From a virus, in IMG/VR virus record IMGVR_UViG_3300029266_000300, positions 1 to 28,091 of that record: a stretch of DNA of 28,091 nucleotides, one strand, 5' to 3'. A program made the translations under genes and the position numbers. A model generated the notes under the pieces. It searched no databases, had not been told where the DNA came from, and saw only the letters and a program-made list of their open reading frames with translations. Shown one piece after another: positions 20,239 to 28,091 of the stretch (positions are counted from its first letter, which is position 1; each line of letters begins with the position of its first letter).

Positions 20239-23048
20239 TAGTTTAGCCCCTTAAAGTAATTATAAGCTTCTATTCCAAAAGCTGCCTTAAACTGTGAAAT
20301 TTTAGACTCGTCTCCCTGTATAGAATCATACATCAACTTAGTAGGCTGTCTACCTAACTGATTTGGAACATCAAAAGTAGGCTGTTCTGCAGGCATTCCA
20401 TTCTTAAAAGCCATATACTGTGCTTGTTGGGCTGAATTAGTCATCGACATATAACTTTCCTCTATAGTTCTACCTAGAGGAGTTCCTTCTAAAATATCTA
20501 AGACTTTTCTATTCCCTGCCCGTGGTGCTAACATACTTTCCTGATTAGTTTTGTGTGTCCTTTCAGCAAAACCAAGCTCTGAGGCTAAAGTTTTATCCAT
20601 TAACCTTGAAAAATCTGGTTCCTGTGTAAGCCCTTGACCAAGGCTCTTCAAGATACCGTCAAGTTCTGCATTAGATAGTCCTTGGCCTGTAGAGCCTCTT
20701 ATCTTGGCTATCTGGTAGGCAACCCGTAAGAATTGGGATGCTAATAGTTGTTGGTTTTTGTTTAATGTACCTAAATTACCTAGTACCGACTTTTCCCAAG
20801 TCGTATAAAAATTTTCAGACTTACCATCAGTATCTACAAGATTTCCGCCGTCTGTAGGTCCAGTACCAAGTTTTGCCATAGTAGAGGCCCATGCGTCTGC
20901 TAGGCTCATAGTTTGATCTGCTAAACCCCCTATTGATTGTATGTATCTATTTAGAAGCTCTGGCCTATCTTTAACAGTCTGCTTTAGCTCTAAGATGGAA
21001 ACTGTCATGTTAACAGCGTCTGAAGAGTATCTAGAATATTTTGTTATTTCATCGTTATATATTTTTACTACTTGATCTACATCTTCTGGTAGGTATATCT
21101 CACCAGCATCAATTACCTTTTGATCTACTTTTTTGAAGGCTTCGTCATACCACTCTGTTCCATCCCAGAATACGCTTCCCTGACCAATTCTTTTTCCTGT
21201 TAGTGTGTCATAACTGAATATTATACGGCGTGTAGTTTGATTTAGTGCTGCACCTTCATCCACTTTCATAGCCTGTGCTTTTGCTATATCAGCTTTTCTT
21301 TGTTCTGCCGCTAACTCCTCTAGACGAATTTTTTGCTTAAGCAATAATTCCCTACGTCTGTCGATTATAACTTTCTTTTCAGAATTTTCAGGAGCGTTAA
21401 TATCTCCCATGCGTAGGTTAGCTTCCATAGTATCTAAATCTAAAGATTTGCCAGCTACAAGTGCTAAGGTTGTAAGGCCCGACATGAACTTTTTATCGCT
21501 ATTTTTAAATTCTTCTGCTACTTTTGCAGCCAACTCTGCATCAGAAATTCTAATATTATCTGGGCCAAGGGCTGAATTAATATTGGCTATAGCAGCTTTA
21601 TCATTGTCGGTAGGACTTGCCTTAGCTGTAAGTACAGCAAGTCTCTGCCTTAGAATATCTGGCTGCATACCTGCATAATCTACAGGTTCGTTACCAAGGG
21701 AATTTATTCTTGCGTCAATCCTAGCTAATAAGACTGTATCCTCTGAATATTTAGTATCGACTTTCATCTGATTTAAAGCAGCTAAGGGTGGATTATCTTT
21801 CAGAGGGTCATTACCGGGTATGGCTGCAAGCATCGCTCTGATTCGAGCTTTGTCTTCTTCAGGGGTTTCTGTGTCTCCTAACCTAAGCTGCAATTCTGTT
21901 GCACTCATGGCTAGGTATGGATCGTTCTTTTTGAACTGTACACCACCTACCTCTGCAACAACAACATCTTCTAATAGGTTGTCAGTTTCAGCCGTAACTT
22001 CTGGCCCTACTTCAGCGCCGTCTAAATAAGTACCTTCCATAACAGATTTAATTATAGCATCTAACTCTTGGTCAGATACTTTAGGGGTAATTTCATCTGC
22101 CTCTGTCTGACGAAGTACTTCCCAACGTCCTCTAAACTTTTCACGTATTTCATTTATAGACGCGCCGTCTCCTGCAAGTTTAACAGTGTCGTTAGCATAC
22201 CAATTAAACAGTTTGTCTTGGACTTCTGCAGTAAAGATTGTATCCTCAGTAATGCCCATAGCTTCTAAATCTGCACGGTCTACTATATCTTTTAGAGTAG
22301 TACCTAAGAATTGATACTTACCAACAGGGGTGTGTACTAAGCCTGCATCTGTTTGTGTTTTGGACCACTCTGCATAATCACCGTTCACGTCTGTAAACTC
22401 TAAAACTTCTGCCAAAGTACTAGTACTTGCTTTGAAGTCTATATTTTGTGATTTACCATAGTCATTCCATAAGGCGTCTAATCTATTGCTAGACTCCATC
22501 ATAGTTATGGCATTTGTCTTGCCTATATTCGTATCAACTTTTGTGACTGGCTTTTCTAAGGTTACTTCTTTTTTAGTTTCAGTACTCTGTAGATCGTCCG
22601 CTTCAGGCACTACTGCAGGGTTTAAATCTGTGTCTACAGGTTCTACACTTACGGGAGTAGTAGTAGTAACAGGTTTAGTAGTAGTAACAGTTTGCTTTTG
22701 CGGTTTTAATGCCAATTTCTCGACAAACGAAATTACGTTATCTTGGTCTGGGTTATTGATGGCATACTGTAGGGTCTGAGCAAAAGCAGGGCTGTTTTTA
22801 TCATGTCCAAATCCCTGTAATGCAAGAGTAGCCATAGACATAGCTTTTTTATTGGCTTTCTCCGAAAGAAGGTCCGCTGCAGCTTTATCGGCCTTGGCTT
22901 TAGCTTTAGCAGCAATTTTGCCTTTGTTAATCTCTAAGTAATTTCCTAGCGCCCTATTAATCCCTTGCGTCAGGCTTTCTTCTTCAGGCTTCTGAACAAA
23001 ACTAACGGAGCCATCGTTTACGCCTGCTTGTATATCACGCCAACCCAT
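20238..23048 (-). CDS. Large internal virion protein with lysozyme-like domain (936 aa)
   Basis: The ATG at 23048 has GAGGAG about 8 bases upstream; in-frame extension to 23066 is unlikely. Residues about 175-315 form a lysozyme-like peptidoglycan hydrolase domain: candidate catalytic Glu185 in AITMMESSNRLDAL, then TPVGKYQFLGTTL (240-252) and FTAEVQDKLFNWYAND (272-287), matching the GxYQf...T..D...Q d...l pattern of phage muramidases. A Thr/Pro-rich linker (TTTKPVTTTTPVS) precedes it. The remaining 600 residues are helical and unassigned. It probably opens the cell wall during DNA ejection, like T7 gp16. It overlaps the 200-aa gene by 14 bases and is coupled to the 1202-aa gene. Confidence 0.8.
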   Translation of the reverse strand: MGWRDIQAGVNDGSVSFVQKPEEESLTQGINRALGNYLEINKGKIAAKAKAKADKAAADLLSEKANKKAMSMATLALQGFGHDKNSPAFAQTLQYAINNPDQDNVISFVEKLALKPQKQTVTTTKPVTTTTPVSVEPVDTDLNPAVVPEADDLQSTETKKEVTLEKPVTKVDTNIGKTNAITMMESSNRLDALWNDYGKSQNIDFKASTSTLAEVLEFTDVNGDYAEWSKTQTDAGLVHTPVGKYQFLGTTLKDIVDRADLEAMGITEDTIFTAEVQDKLFNWYANDTVKLAGDGASINEIREKFRGRWEVLRQTEADEITPKVSDQELDAIIKSVMEGTYLDGAEVGPEVTAETDNLLEDVVVAEVGGVQFKKNDPYLAMSATELQLRLGDTETPEEDKARIRAMLAAIPGNDPLKDNPPLAALNQMKVDTKYSEDTVLLARIDARINSLGNEPVDYAGMQPDILRQRLAVLTAKASPTDNDKAAIANINSALGPDNIRISDAELAAKVAEEFKNSDKKFMSGLTTLALVAGKSLDLDTMEANLRMGDINAPENSEKKVIIDRRRELLLKQKIRLEELAAEQRKADIAKAQAMKVDEGAALNQTTRRIIFSYDTLTGKRIGQGSVFWDGTEWYDEAFKKVDQKVIDAGEIYLPEDVDQVVKIYNDEITKYSRYSSDAVNMTVSILELKQTVKDRPELLNRYIQSIGGLADQTMSLADAWASTMAKLGTGPTDGGNLVDTDGKSENFYTTWEKSVLGNLGTLNKNQQLLASQFLRVAYQIAKIRGSTGQGLSNAELDGILKSLGQGLTQEPDFSRLMDKTLASELGFAERTHKTNQESMLAPRAGNRKVLDILEGTPLGRTIEESYMSMTNSAQQAQYMAFKNGMPAEQPTFDVPNQLGRQPTKLMYDSIQGDESKISQFKAAFGIEAYNYFKGLN

Positions 23049-23637
23049 TTTCAAGCTCCTCAGCAACTACTTCAGTTTCTTCTTCTACAACAGGCATTTC
23101 TGCTTCATCTTCTCCACCAAGCATATCTGACTGTTCTTCTGTGGATGCTATCGTACCGTCCGGTTCAGGGGCGGACATTAGACCGCCAGAAGTATCTTCA
23201 GCGGTAACATCCGTTCCTAAATCTTCTAATAGCTCTTCTTCCTCATCTTCGCCTAGCATACCTAAAGAGGCCCGTAGAATAGTAGGGGTTATTTTTATTC
23301 GGTCTGCATCGTCTACGCCCATCTCATATTTTATATCCATAGACTTGGCGATAATTTCTATGTAACGTGCCATAGGACCAGCAATAAGTATTGCCAAATC
23401 AATGGGTATCTTACCCTTAGATATGCCCTGCATAAGTAGGCCTGCTACCACGGTACTAATATGTATATCAATCTGCAGCATAGAAGAGATCATCTCTGTC
23501 TCTTTATCTTCATCCATGCGCTGTATGTAGTAATCAATCGCTTCATCGTAATTTATTATATCAGGCGGACGATGCCATGAATAGTTTTTAGTATCAGCGG
23601 TAAAATTAGCACCGGGAAGTGGGGCATCAAACTTCAT
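23035..23637 (-). CDS. Virion-associated protein of marine phages (200 aa)
   Basis: GGGGAAG lies about 8 bases before the ATG. The opening MKFDAPLPGANFTADTKNYS followed by WHRPPDIINYDEAIDYYI is a pattern (MKFD.PiPG...T....N..W..PP) I remember from uncharacterised proteins in marine phage structural modules. A hydrophobic central region (ISTVVAGLLMQGISKGKIPI; LAILIAGPMARYIEII) is helical. The C-terminal 70 residues are highly acidic and likely disordered (GEDEEEELLEDL; EEETEVVAEELENG). It may be a scaffold, core or head-tail junction protein; there is no decisive motif. Confidence 0.7.
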   Translation of the reverse strand: MKFDAPLPGANFTADTKNYSWHRPPDIINYDEAIDYYIQRMDEDKETEMISSMLQIDIHISTVVAGLLMQGISKGKIPIDLAILIAGPMARYIEIIAKSMDIKYEMGVDDADRIKITPTILRASLGMLGEDEEEELLEDLGTDVTAEDTSGGLMSAPEPDGTIASTEEQSDMLGGEDEAEMPVVEEETEVVAEELENGLA

Positions 23638-23842
23638 TTTCGTCTTCCCCTTTTTTAGACTTAGACTTGGATTTTTTAGTTCCCTTTAGTTCTTTAGAGG
23701 CTTCTAAAAACTTTTCTTCAAACTCATCAAAAAACTCTGGGGTATAGTATAAACCGCCTTCTGCATTCTCAGCAGTCTTGCTTGCAGAATTTCCTTTGAT
23801 AAAGTCTTTGATTGACTTTTTTATAGCGTCTTCAAATTTCAT
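23627..23842 (-). CDS. Small virion-module protein (71 aa)
   Basis: It begins MKFEDAIKKSIKDFIKGN, continues through GGLYYTPEFFDEFEEKF, and ends in a Lys/Ser-rich tail (KGTKKSKSKSKKGEDENE). The N-terminal part recalls short proteins that sit beside the 'MKFD.P.PG' gene in other marine phage structural modules. It overlaps both neighbours (11 bases each side). The basic tail could bind DNA or an acidic partner, such as the acidic C-terminus of the next gene's product. Function unknown. Confidence 0.68.
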   Translation of the reverse strand: MKFEDAIKKSIKDFIKGNSASKTAENAEGGLYYTPEFFDEFEEKFLEASKELKGTKKSKSKSKKGEDENEV

Positions 23843-26219
23843 TTGAAATCATCCCGTAGTTAACCATAAGATACCCGTGTTCGCCTGTAACAACAGCTTC
23901 TGGATGTGTTTTCTGTACTTCTTGAGCAATTACTCCAAAGGTAGGATGCTTGTCTGCACCTATTCGTAGACCTTCTTTGTTCCAATCCCATTGATAGAAG
24001 TTAATTCCTTTAAGCGTATCTACCTTGCGAATGTTAGTCTTAAGACGTTTATCAGACATTTGAAACAGAGTAACAATTTTTGTTGCCGTATCTATGGCAT
24101 CGCCAAATTTGTTAGACTTTGCAGGAGGAGTTACTCCGTACTGGCCTGTGATCTGCGCCCTAAGTATTTCCATATCCCTATCAGCTTCACTGTTATAGTT
24201 CTTAAAGATATGGTCTAGCATACTGTCTGTACGATCCCATAACCTATTCTGTGCTTCTGTTGAGATATCTAGTTTGTTCTTAACATCCATAGAGTGTGCT
24301 TCCCACTCCATTTTAGTATTATCCTTTAAGACACTCTGACGCCACTTAGCGTTACTAACATCAATGTTGTATTGCATTTCTGCATAGAACCTGTCTCTGC
24401 TATCTTCCATTTCGGCATTAAATTCTGAAGCATCATTTATCTCTCCAGCATTAAACTTTTCCATAGCATTAAATTCTTTAGCGTTCTGCATCTGTATTTG
24501 GGCATTGAGGTTGTCGTAGTACTTGTTCATCTCATTCTGAGTTTCAGCCGTAAACAAACGCTGGGCATTTACAATTTTGCTGTCTTCAAAGAGTGCCTGT
24601 ACCATAGCCTCTTTATTAATTACTTCAGCCTGCTGTTCATTGGTAAGGTTCTTTAAATCCATCTCTAGGAATGCTTTAGCATTCTGTACAGCCGCTGCCT
24701 GTCGAGCATCTAGGTTACCAAGCTCAAACTGAGCTAGTATTTTAGCTTTGTTTATAATGCCTTCCTGACGGTTGTCAAGATTTTTTATTGTGATGGACTG
24801 AAAGAATGCAGCTTCTTTATCTGCAATTCCTAGAGTTGATTCCATGATAGCATTTGCATATGCTGCAGTAGCCGCACTACCGGACATACCGCCAAAAGCT
24901 ATACTCTTCTGTACTTCTCTGAGAGTACCCTGCGCCCATGTTGGGATGCGAGGCTCTCCATTAGCATCTACAAATTCTGCAGAGATGATTTTCATCTGAC
25001 CAAGGATAGTAGACTTGGCGTCTGTGTAGTTACCTTCTCCTAGTTTCTGGGCTAGAAGCTTACCCTCTGGGGTACTAGTGTCGATTATAGATGAAATATT
25101 CTGTGTAGCAAAATCGTTGAGGGCGTCACCTAAAACTCCTGTGCCGTCAGCCTCTGCGCCAACATCAATGGCAATGTCGTCAATGTCTACTAGATTATCA
25201 CTGTCAATTTTACCAGTAACCGCATCAACTTTAGTTTTATCTGTTAGCTTATCTGCATTAGTTTCAGCATTGTAAGTAACTGTTGTAGGCTGACCTACTT
25301 CTGCAACGTCTGTAGTGACCCCTTCAACTACGTCTACCTGAGGGTTATCTCCTAAGTCATACTTAGCGTCTGTACCATCAATAAGAGTTCCCTCAGCATT
25401 TACATCCATACTAGGGACTACATCAGAGTAAGAAATACCTTTGCTGTCTAGCCATGCCTGAGGGTCTGCTACAATAGCTTCCATGTCGGCTGTAGTAGCT
25501 TCAACTCCAGAAGTTTTGACCCATTCCTTAATAAGGTCTGCGTCAAGTGCGGTAGTTGCCCCTGTAGAAGTTGCTTCTCCTGTTATACCTGTTTCGGCAT
25601 TGGATGCAGCCTCAGCTTCAACTTTATCAGCACCTTCATTGTCTCCAGATGCCCGTAGATTAGCGGCTTGTATTTGATATCCGGTACGACCATCAGGGTC
25701 TGTTGCATCTACCATTGATAAAGTATCCGTCCATTTTCCATCGACTTCAGTTACAGAATAGGGTAAACCTATCATATTCATAGCGTAGTGTGAGCCATCG
25801 TTTTTTATGTATATAGCTCTTTTTTGGCCGTTTACATCTCTAGCATCACCTTGTACCATGTCATCTGTACTTTTAGCGCCCCCTAGCCAAGTCAGTACTC
25901 CCGGTATAATACCCTCTATACCTGTGCCATCCGTAACACTACCTTGTTTTTTTAGTCCTTTAGTTGTATTTTTAATAGCAGTAGTGTTTGCTGTATTAGT
26001 GTATCCAGTATTCATAATACCTGAGTATTCGGCGTTTCCATCATCGTCTGAACCATATCCACCGCTGGTATTTACCGCTACAGCCTGACCTGCATTATCC
26101 CCAGAGTCATACTGAAGTTCACCTCCGACATAAGACGCTCCATCACCTCCTGTAAAAGTATTAGCTATGCTCTCACCAAGACTGTTACCACCGCCTACAT
26201 TATCTGACCACCAACTCAT
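23832..26219 (-). CDS. Peptidase S74 (intramolecular chaperone) protein, fibre-like (795 aa)
   Basis: The last 75 residues (721-795) are a short S74 domain: SDKRLKTNIRKV contains the Ser722/Lys727 dyad at the usual spacing, then FYQWDWNKEG, FGVIAQEVQKTHPEAV and GYLMVNYGMI. S74 domains fold trimeric fibres and then cleave themselves off just before the Ser-Asp. Residues about 480-700 form an Asn-rich coiled coil with repeated FNA units (AKEFNAMEKFNAGEIND; ASEFNAEMEDS). The first 470 residues are Gly/Thr/Asp-rich and beta-prone. It could be a tail or head fibre, or a trimeric internal protein. AGGA precedes the ATG, which shares TAATG with the o-spanin gene. Confidence 0.82.
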   Translation of the reverse strand: MSWWSDNVGGGNSLGESIANTFTGGDGASYVGGELQYDSGDNAGQAVAVNTSGGYGSDDDGNAEYSGIMNTGYTNTANTTAIKNTTKGLKKQGSVTDGTGIEGIIPGVLTWLGGAKSTDDMVQGDARDVNGQKRAIYIKNDGSHYAMNMIGLPYSVTEVDGKWTDTLSMVDATDPDGRTGYQIQAANLRASGDNEGADKVEAEAASNAETGITGEATSTGATTALDADLIKEWVKTSGVEATTADMEAIVADPQAWLDSKGISYSDVVPSMDVNAEGTLIDGTDAKYDLGDNPQVDVVEGVTTDVAEVGQPTTVTYNAETNADKLTDKTKVDAVTGKIDSDNLVDIDDIAIDVGAEADGTGVLGDALNDFATQNISSIIDTSTPEGKLLAQKLGEGNYTDAKSTILGQMKIISAEFVDANGEPRIPTWAQGTLREVQKSIAFGGMSGSAATAAYANAIMESTLGIADKEAAFFQSITIKNLDNRQEGIINKAKILAQFELGNLDARQAAAVQNAKAFLEMDLKNLTNEQQAEVINKEAMVQALFEDSKIVNAQRLFTAETQNEMNKYYDNLNAQIQMQNAKEFNAMEKFNAGEINDASEFNAEMEDSRDRFYAEMQYNIDVSNAKWRQSVLKDNTKMEWEAHSMDVKNKLDISTEAQNRLWDRTDSMLDHIFKNYNSEADRDMEILRAQITGQYGVTPPAKSNKFGDAIDTATKIVTLFQMSDKRLKTNIRKVDTLKGINFYQWDWNKEGLRIGADKHPTFGVIAQEVQKTHPEAVVTGEHGYLMVNYGMISNEI

Positions 26220-26464
26220 TACAGTTTATCCTTTTCTGTTCTACAAACTCTAATAGCATCTCTCAGAGCGGCATAGTCTTGTATTGCGGTTTCAATGGCA
26301 GAATTTTTGCTAGGAAGTTCTTCAACTTCAGTAGCTAACTGTTGGTTGTAGTCAGGGGAGTAGTCTTTTATACTAGGACAGTATACCTCTAGGCTAGTCC
26401 TATAGACCGTTCCCCCGCAGGCGGTCAGTAAGACCATCCCTATCGGTAATAGTAGTTTTTTCAT
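26219..26464 (-). CDS. o-spanin, Rz1-like outer-membrane lipoprotein (81 aa)
   Basis: The ATG at 26464 starts a lipoprotein signal: MKKLLLPIGMVLLTACGG with lipobox LTAC and lipidated Cys16. The mature 66 residues contain two further Cys and a charged C-terminus (RVCRTEKDKL) able to contact the inner-membrane partner. An upstream in-frame extension to 26566 would destroy the signal peptide and is rejected; AAGG lies about 12 bases before the chosen ATG. The first 65 bases of the gene lie inside the i-spanin gene in another frame, the classic Rz/Rz1 nesting. It works with i-spanin to fuse inner and outer membranes at the end of lysis. Confidence 0.85.
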   Translation of the reverse strand: MKKLLLPIGMVLLTACGGTVYRTSLEVYCPSIKDYSPDYNQQLATEVEELPSKNSAIETAIQDYAALRDAIRVCRTEKDKL

Positions 26465-26639
26465 GCTCTGACATTGCCTTGTAGAAGTCTTTTGCTTTTT
26501 CCTGTGCTTGAAGATCATCCTTAAGCACTTTGTTTTGTTCATTAGCTGAACCTTTGACACGACCAATTATGTATAATATAGGTAACGCTATAGCTAACGC
26601 AGCAATTATATATGTCTTGATCTTACCAAAGATAAACAT
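26400..26639 (-). CDS. i-spanin, Rz-like (79 aa)
   Basis: N-terminal membrane anchor (YIIAALAIALPILYIIGRVK, residues about 10-29) followed by a periplasmic helical charged region (LKDDLQAQEKAKDFYKAMSE) suited to a coiled coil. It is a type II inner-membrane topology as expected of i-spanins. It starts in TAATG overlap with the endolysin gene, with AAGAAGG upstream, and its 3' end overlaps the start of the lipoprotein gene in a different frame. At 79 residues it is shorter than lambda Rz, as is common in small marine phages. Gene order endolysin, i-spanin, o-spanin supports the call. Confidence 0.83.
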   Translation of the reverse strand: MFIFGKIKTYIIAALAIALPILYIIGRVKGSANEQNKVLKDDLQAQEKAKDFYKAMSEHEKTTITDRDGLTDRLRGNGL

Positions 26640-27370
26640 TAATGTATGCCTTCTTTATGATCTTTCATACGGGCATATGCCGCCAAGGCAATTCCACCCA
26701 CTGCTACAATTAAGAAGATAGTTTTCATGCTGGCTGCATAAGGAACAAGAGCCTGTAGCTGAGGAGCTAATTCACCCAGCATAGTTGCTGTTCCTGCTAC
26801 GCCTACTCCTGCCATAGTTTTAGATTTTATAAGTTTCTTAGGAGCCGCTGAAGTAACCTTCTGGGGCATAGCGGAGCCATTATCATCACTAGGGATAGAT
26901 GCATCCATAGAAAATACTGATGCCTCAGCCGCACGGCGTCTAGTAAGACCTGCAAGAGGCTGCAGTACACCAGACACACGGGCTTTATTCCATTTCATCA
27001 TTTCTGATGGGATATCTTCATACAAACCTTTATTTAATTTTTTTAATAGTGTTGAGGATGCAAGGTTTCCTTCACCCAAATTATAAGTCCATGAGACTAG
27101 ACTGTCAAATTGCGATTGACTTAGGGGTACATTTACTTTACGTTTTACGGCATGTTCAAACTTCTGCACATCATTACGTAAACGGTCCTCACACTCTTGC
27201 GCGGTCCACTTAGTACCACTCTTGACGCCGTATGTGGTTCCCCAACCGCACGTCCAAACCCCTGCAGGGCAACGGTAGCTGGATACAGTTCCGTCAGGTT
27301 GTACACGATGTAGACCTTCAAACTTTTTAATTAGGTTAAAACCGGACTCTGATGTTTGTACTGGATGCAT
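26639..27370 (-). CDS. GH24 endolysin with C-terminal membrane segment (243 aa)
   Basis: A phage-type lysozyme (muramidase) that cleaves peptidoglycan. KKFEGLHRV supplies the catalytic Glu18, and YRCPAGVWTCGWGTT gives Cys34 and Thr40 at the spacing of the GH24 Glu-Asp/Cys-Thr triad; PLSQSQFDSLVSWTYNLGEG (82-101) and PLAGLTRRRAAE (138-149) are conserved further on. A 7-residue insertion lies between Glu18 and Cys34. After the domain ends near 155 there is a linker, a Gly/Ala-rich helix and a clear transmembrane segment (IFLIVAVGGIALAAYARM, about 218-235) with a basic end. There is no N-terminal signal. AAGG precedes the ATG. The C-terminal anchor is unusual for GH24 enzymes. Confidence 0.88.
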   Translation of the reverse strand: MHPVQTSESGFNLIKKFEGLHRVQPDGTVSSYRCPAGVWTCGWGTTYGVKSGTKWTAQECEDRLRNDVQKFEHAVKRKVNVPLSQSQFDSLVSWTYNLGEGNLASSTLLKKLNKGLYEDIPSEMMKWNKARVSGVLQPLAGLTRRRAAEASVFSMDASIPSDDNGSAMPQKVTSAAPKKLIKSKTMAGVGVAGTATMLGELAPQLQALVPYAASMKTIFLIVAVGGIALAAYARMKDHKEGIH

Positions 27371-27379
27371 GATATGCCC

Positions 27380-28091
27380 TTAAGATGAGGTAGATGCGTA
27401 GAGATTATCTGAAACAATATCTTGCCTAGCGAAACCGCCTTCAGCAGCCGAACCTGCAGGGCTTAGTTCACCCATAGACGTATTCGTTCCAGTAGAAGGT
27501 ATTGCCTTCATTGCGGTTATTGATTTATCTATGTTAATCATTTTTCGTCCCATGCTCTGACCACTAGCATCAAAACGATCTATGAGTAAGTTACCTTGGT
27601 CATCTATCTGACGTTCAAGGGTAGTTCCGTTAGCTTCAATTTGATTTGTAATTAACTCACCGCTATCATCAAAGGCGTTGCCTAGCTGGTGGAAATCTTG
27701 CCTCAATCCAATATCTAAGGTTTCTATATCAGAAGCCATAGAAGCCATATTCCTAGTTTGAATATTTGCTGCAGCGGCTGCAGTAGTAGCTTCCTCACTT
27801 GCCGCCTGCCTAGCGTCTTGGAAACCCCCGTCTAGGGTTTGGGCAGTGGCTGCTTGACTTTCTGATATCTGATTACTTATCTGATCTTGCCCTGTAGCAG
27901 CCGCTTGTGCGAACCCGCCTATGTCTTCTCGTAAGAGTGCATCTCTATTGGTTGCAATCTGTGCGGCATCTACACGGGCCTGTTGTGTTAATGAAGTGTC
28001 TTCACCATAACGGTCTATGTAAGTGTCAAAGCTAGATTTAAAGGTGTCTTGTCCAGCTTGATTAGCACGTTGGTTTTCTAAGCTTGTGGCT
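27380..28091 (-). CDS. Coiled-coil virion or fibre protein, partial (at least 236 aa)
   Basis: The reading frame is open from the right edge of the window to TAA at 27380, so the true start lies outside; an ATG at 27748 is internal. The visible part is rich in Gln, Ala, Asp and Asn and built of short helical repeats, for example GQDQISNQISESQAATAQTL, GFQDARQAASEEATTAAAAA, then D-x-G-x-L units in DDSGELITNQIEANGTTLER and DDQGNLLIDRFDASG. The C-terminus is Gly/Ser-rich (TGTNTSMGELSPAG). No enzyme motif is present. Its place just before the endolysin and its repeat composition suggest a tail-fibre or other elongated virion protein. Confidence 0.7.
   Translation of the reverse strand, partial: ATSLENQRANQAGQDTFKSSFDTYIDRYGEDTSLTQQARVDAAQIATNRDALLREDIGGFAQAAATGQDQISNQISESQAATAQTLDGGFQDARQAASEEATTAAAAANIQTRNMASMASDIETLDIGLRQDFHQLGNAFDDSGELITNQIEANGTTLERQIDDQGNLLIDRFDASGQSMGRKMINIDKSITAMKAIPSTGTNTSMGELSPAGSAAEGGFARQDIVSDNLYASTSS

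Noticed and set aside
26465-26566. N-terminal extension of the o-spanin to 26566
   Set aside because: It would bury the lipoprotein signal peptide and lipobox in the interior of the protein; the ATG at 26464 gives a standard lipoprotein.
27380-27748. The ATG at 27748 as the true start of the last gene
   Set aside because: The frame is open without stops to the right window edge with the same repeat composition, so the gene is cut by the window and the ATG is internal.
1-28091. tRNA genes, CRISPR arrays or insertion sequences
   Set aside because: No T-loop/anticodon arrangement, regularly spaced repeats, or transposase-like motifs were seen on either strand by eye; weak ones could have been missed.

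Overview
The window looks like part of a marine podovirus (short-tailed dsDNA phage) of the HMO-2011-like type that infects marine alphaproteobacteria (SAR116, SAR11, Roseobacter relatives). The strongest sign is a family A DNA polymerase that carries two DnaJ-type CxxCxGxG zinc motifs between its exonuclease and polymerase parts, a feature I recall as a hallmark of that phage group. The gene set around it fits: tyrosine integrase, ThyX, split primase and helicase, RecE-like exonuclease, small PD-(D/E)XK nuclease, MazG-like protein and monomeric class II ribonucleotide reductase. I see no phage RNA polymerase, and the promoters I can propose are sigma70-like, so host transcription is likely. 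Assignments rest on motif reading; no database search was done.

Layout. (1) 1-3715, leftward accessory arm: two terminator-bounded units. The first, from 3715 to 1567, encodes a DUF7178-like protein, a 71-aa protein, a DUF932 protein and a coupled 48-aa basic protein. The second, from 1452 to 546, encodes a 95-aa protein, a YodL-like protein and two tiny coupled membrane proteins of 28 and 36 aa. A doubtful membrane ORF lies at the far left. This arm has its own word usage, with many CAGCC/GGCTG. (2) 3716-4054, a divergent control region with T11 and C9 tracts. (3) 4055-16495, rightward early/replication arm: three unknown small genes, integrase, 2OG-Fe(II) oxygenase, ThyX, primase, helicase, polymerase, a putative ssDNA-binding protein, exonuclease, endonuclease, an acidic protein, DUF3310, MazG-like and NrdJ. 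Most junctions are ATGA or TAATG overlaps. (4) 16496-16629, a convergent gap with two hairpin terminators and a copy of the leader motif found in the left arm. (5) 16630-28091, leftward late arm. In transcription order it encodes a coiled-coil protein cut by the window edge, GH24 endolysin with a C-terminal membrane anchor, nested i-spanin/o-spanin, a peptidase S74 protein, two small virion-associated proteins, a large protein with a lysozyme-like domain, and a 1202-aa probable internal virion protein.

How it works together. Early genes remodel nucleotide pools (ThyX, NrdJ, MazG-like) and copy and recombine the genome (primase, SF4 helicase, PolA, RecE-like nuclease, resolvase-like nuclease). 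The late arm builds the ejection apparatus and lyses the cell. The integrase suggests a temperate option, but no repressor or attachment site is evident here. The left arm has plasmid-like protein families and may serve host takeover or counter-defence; that is inference.
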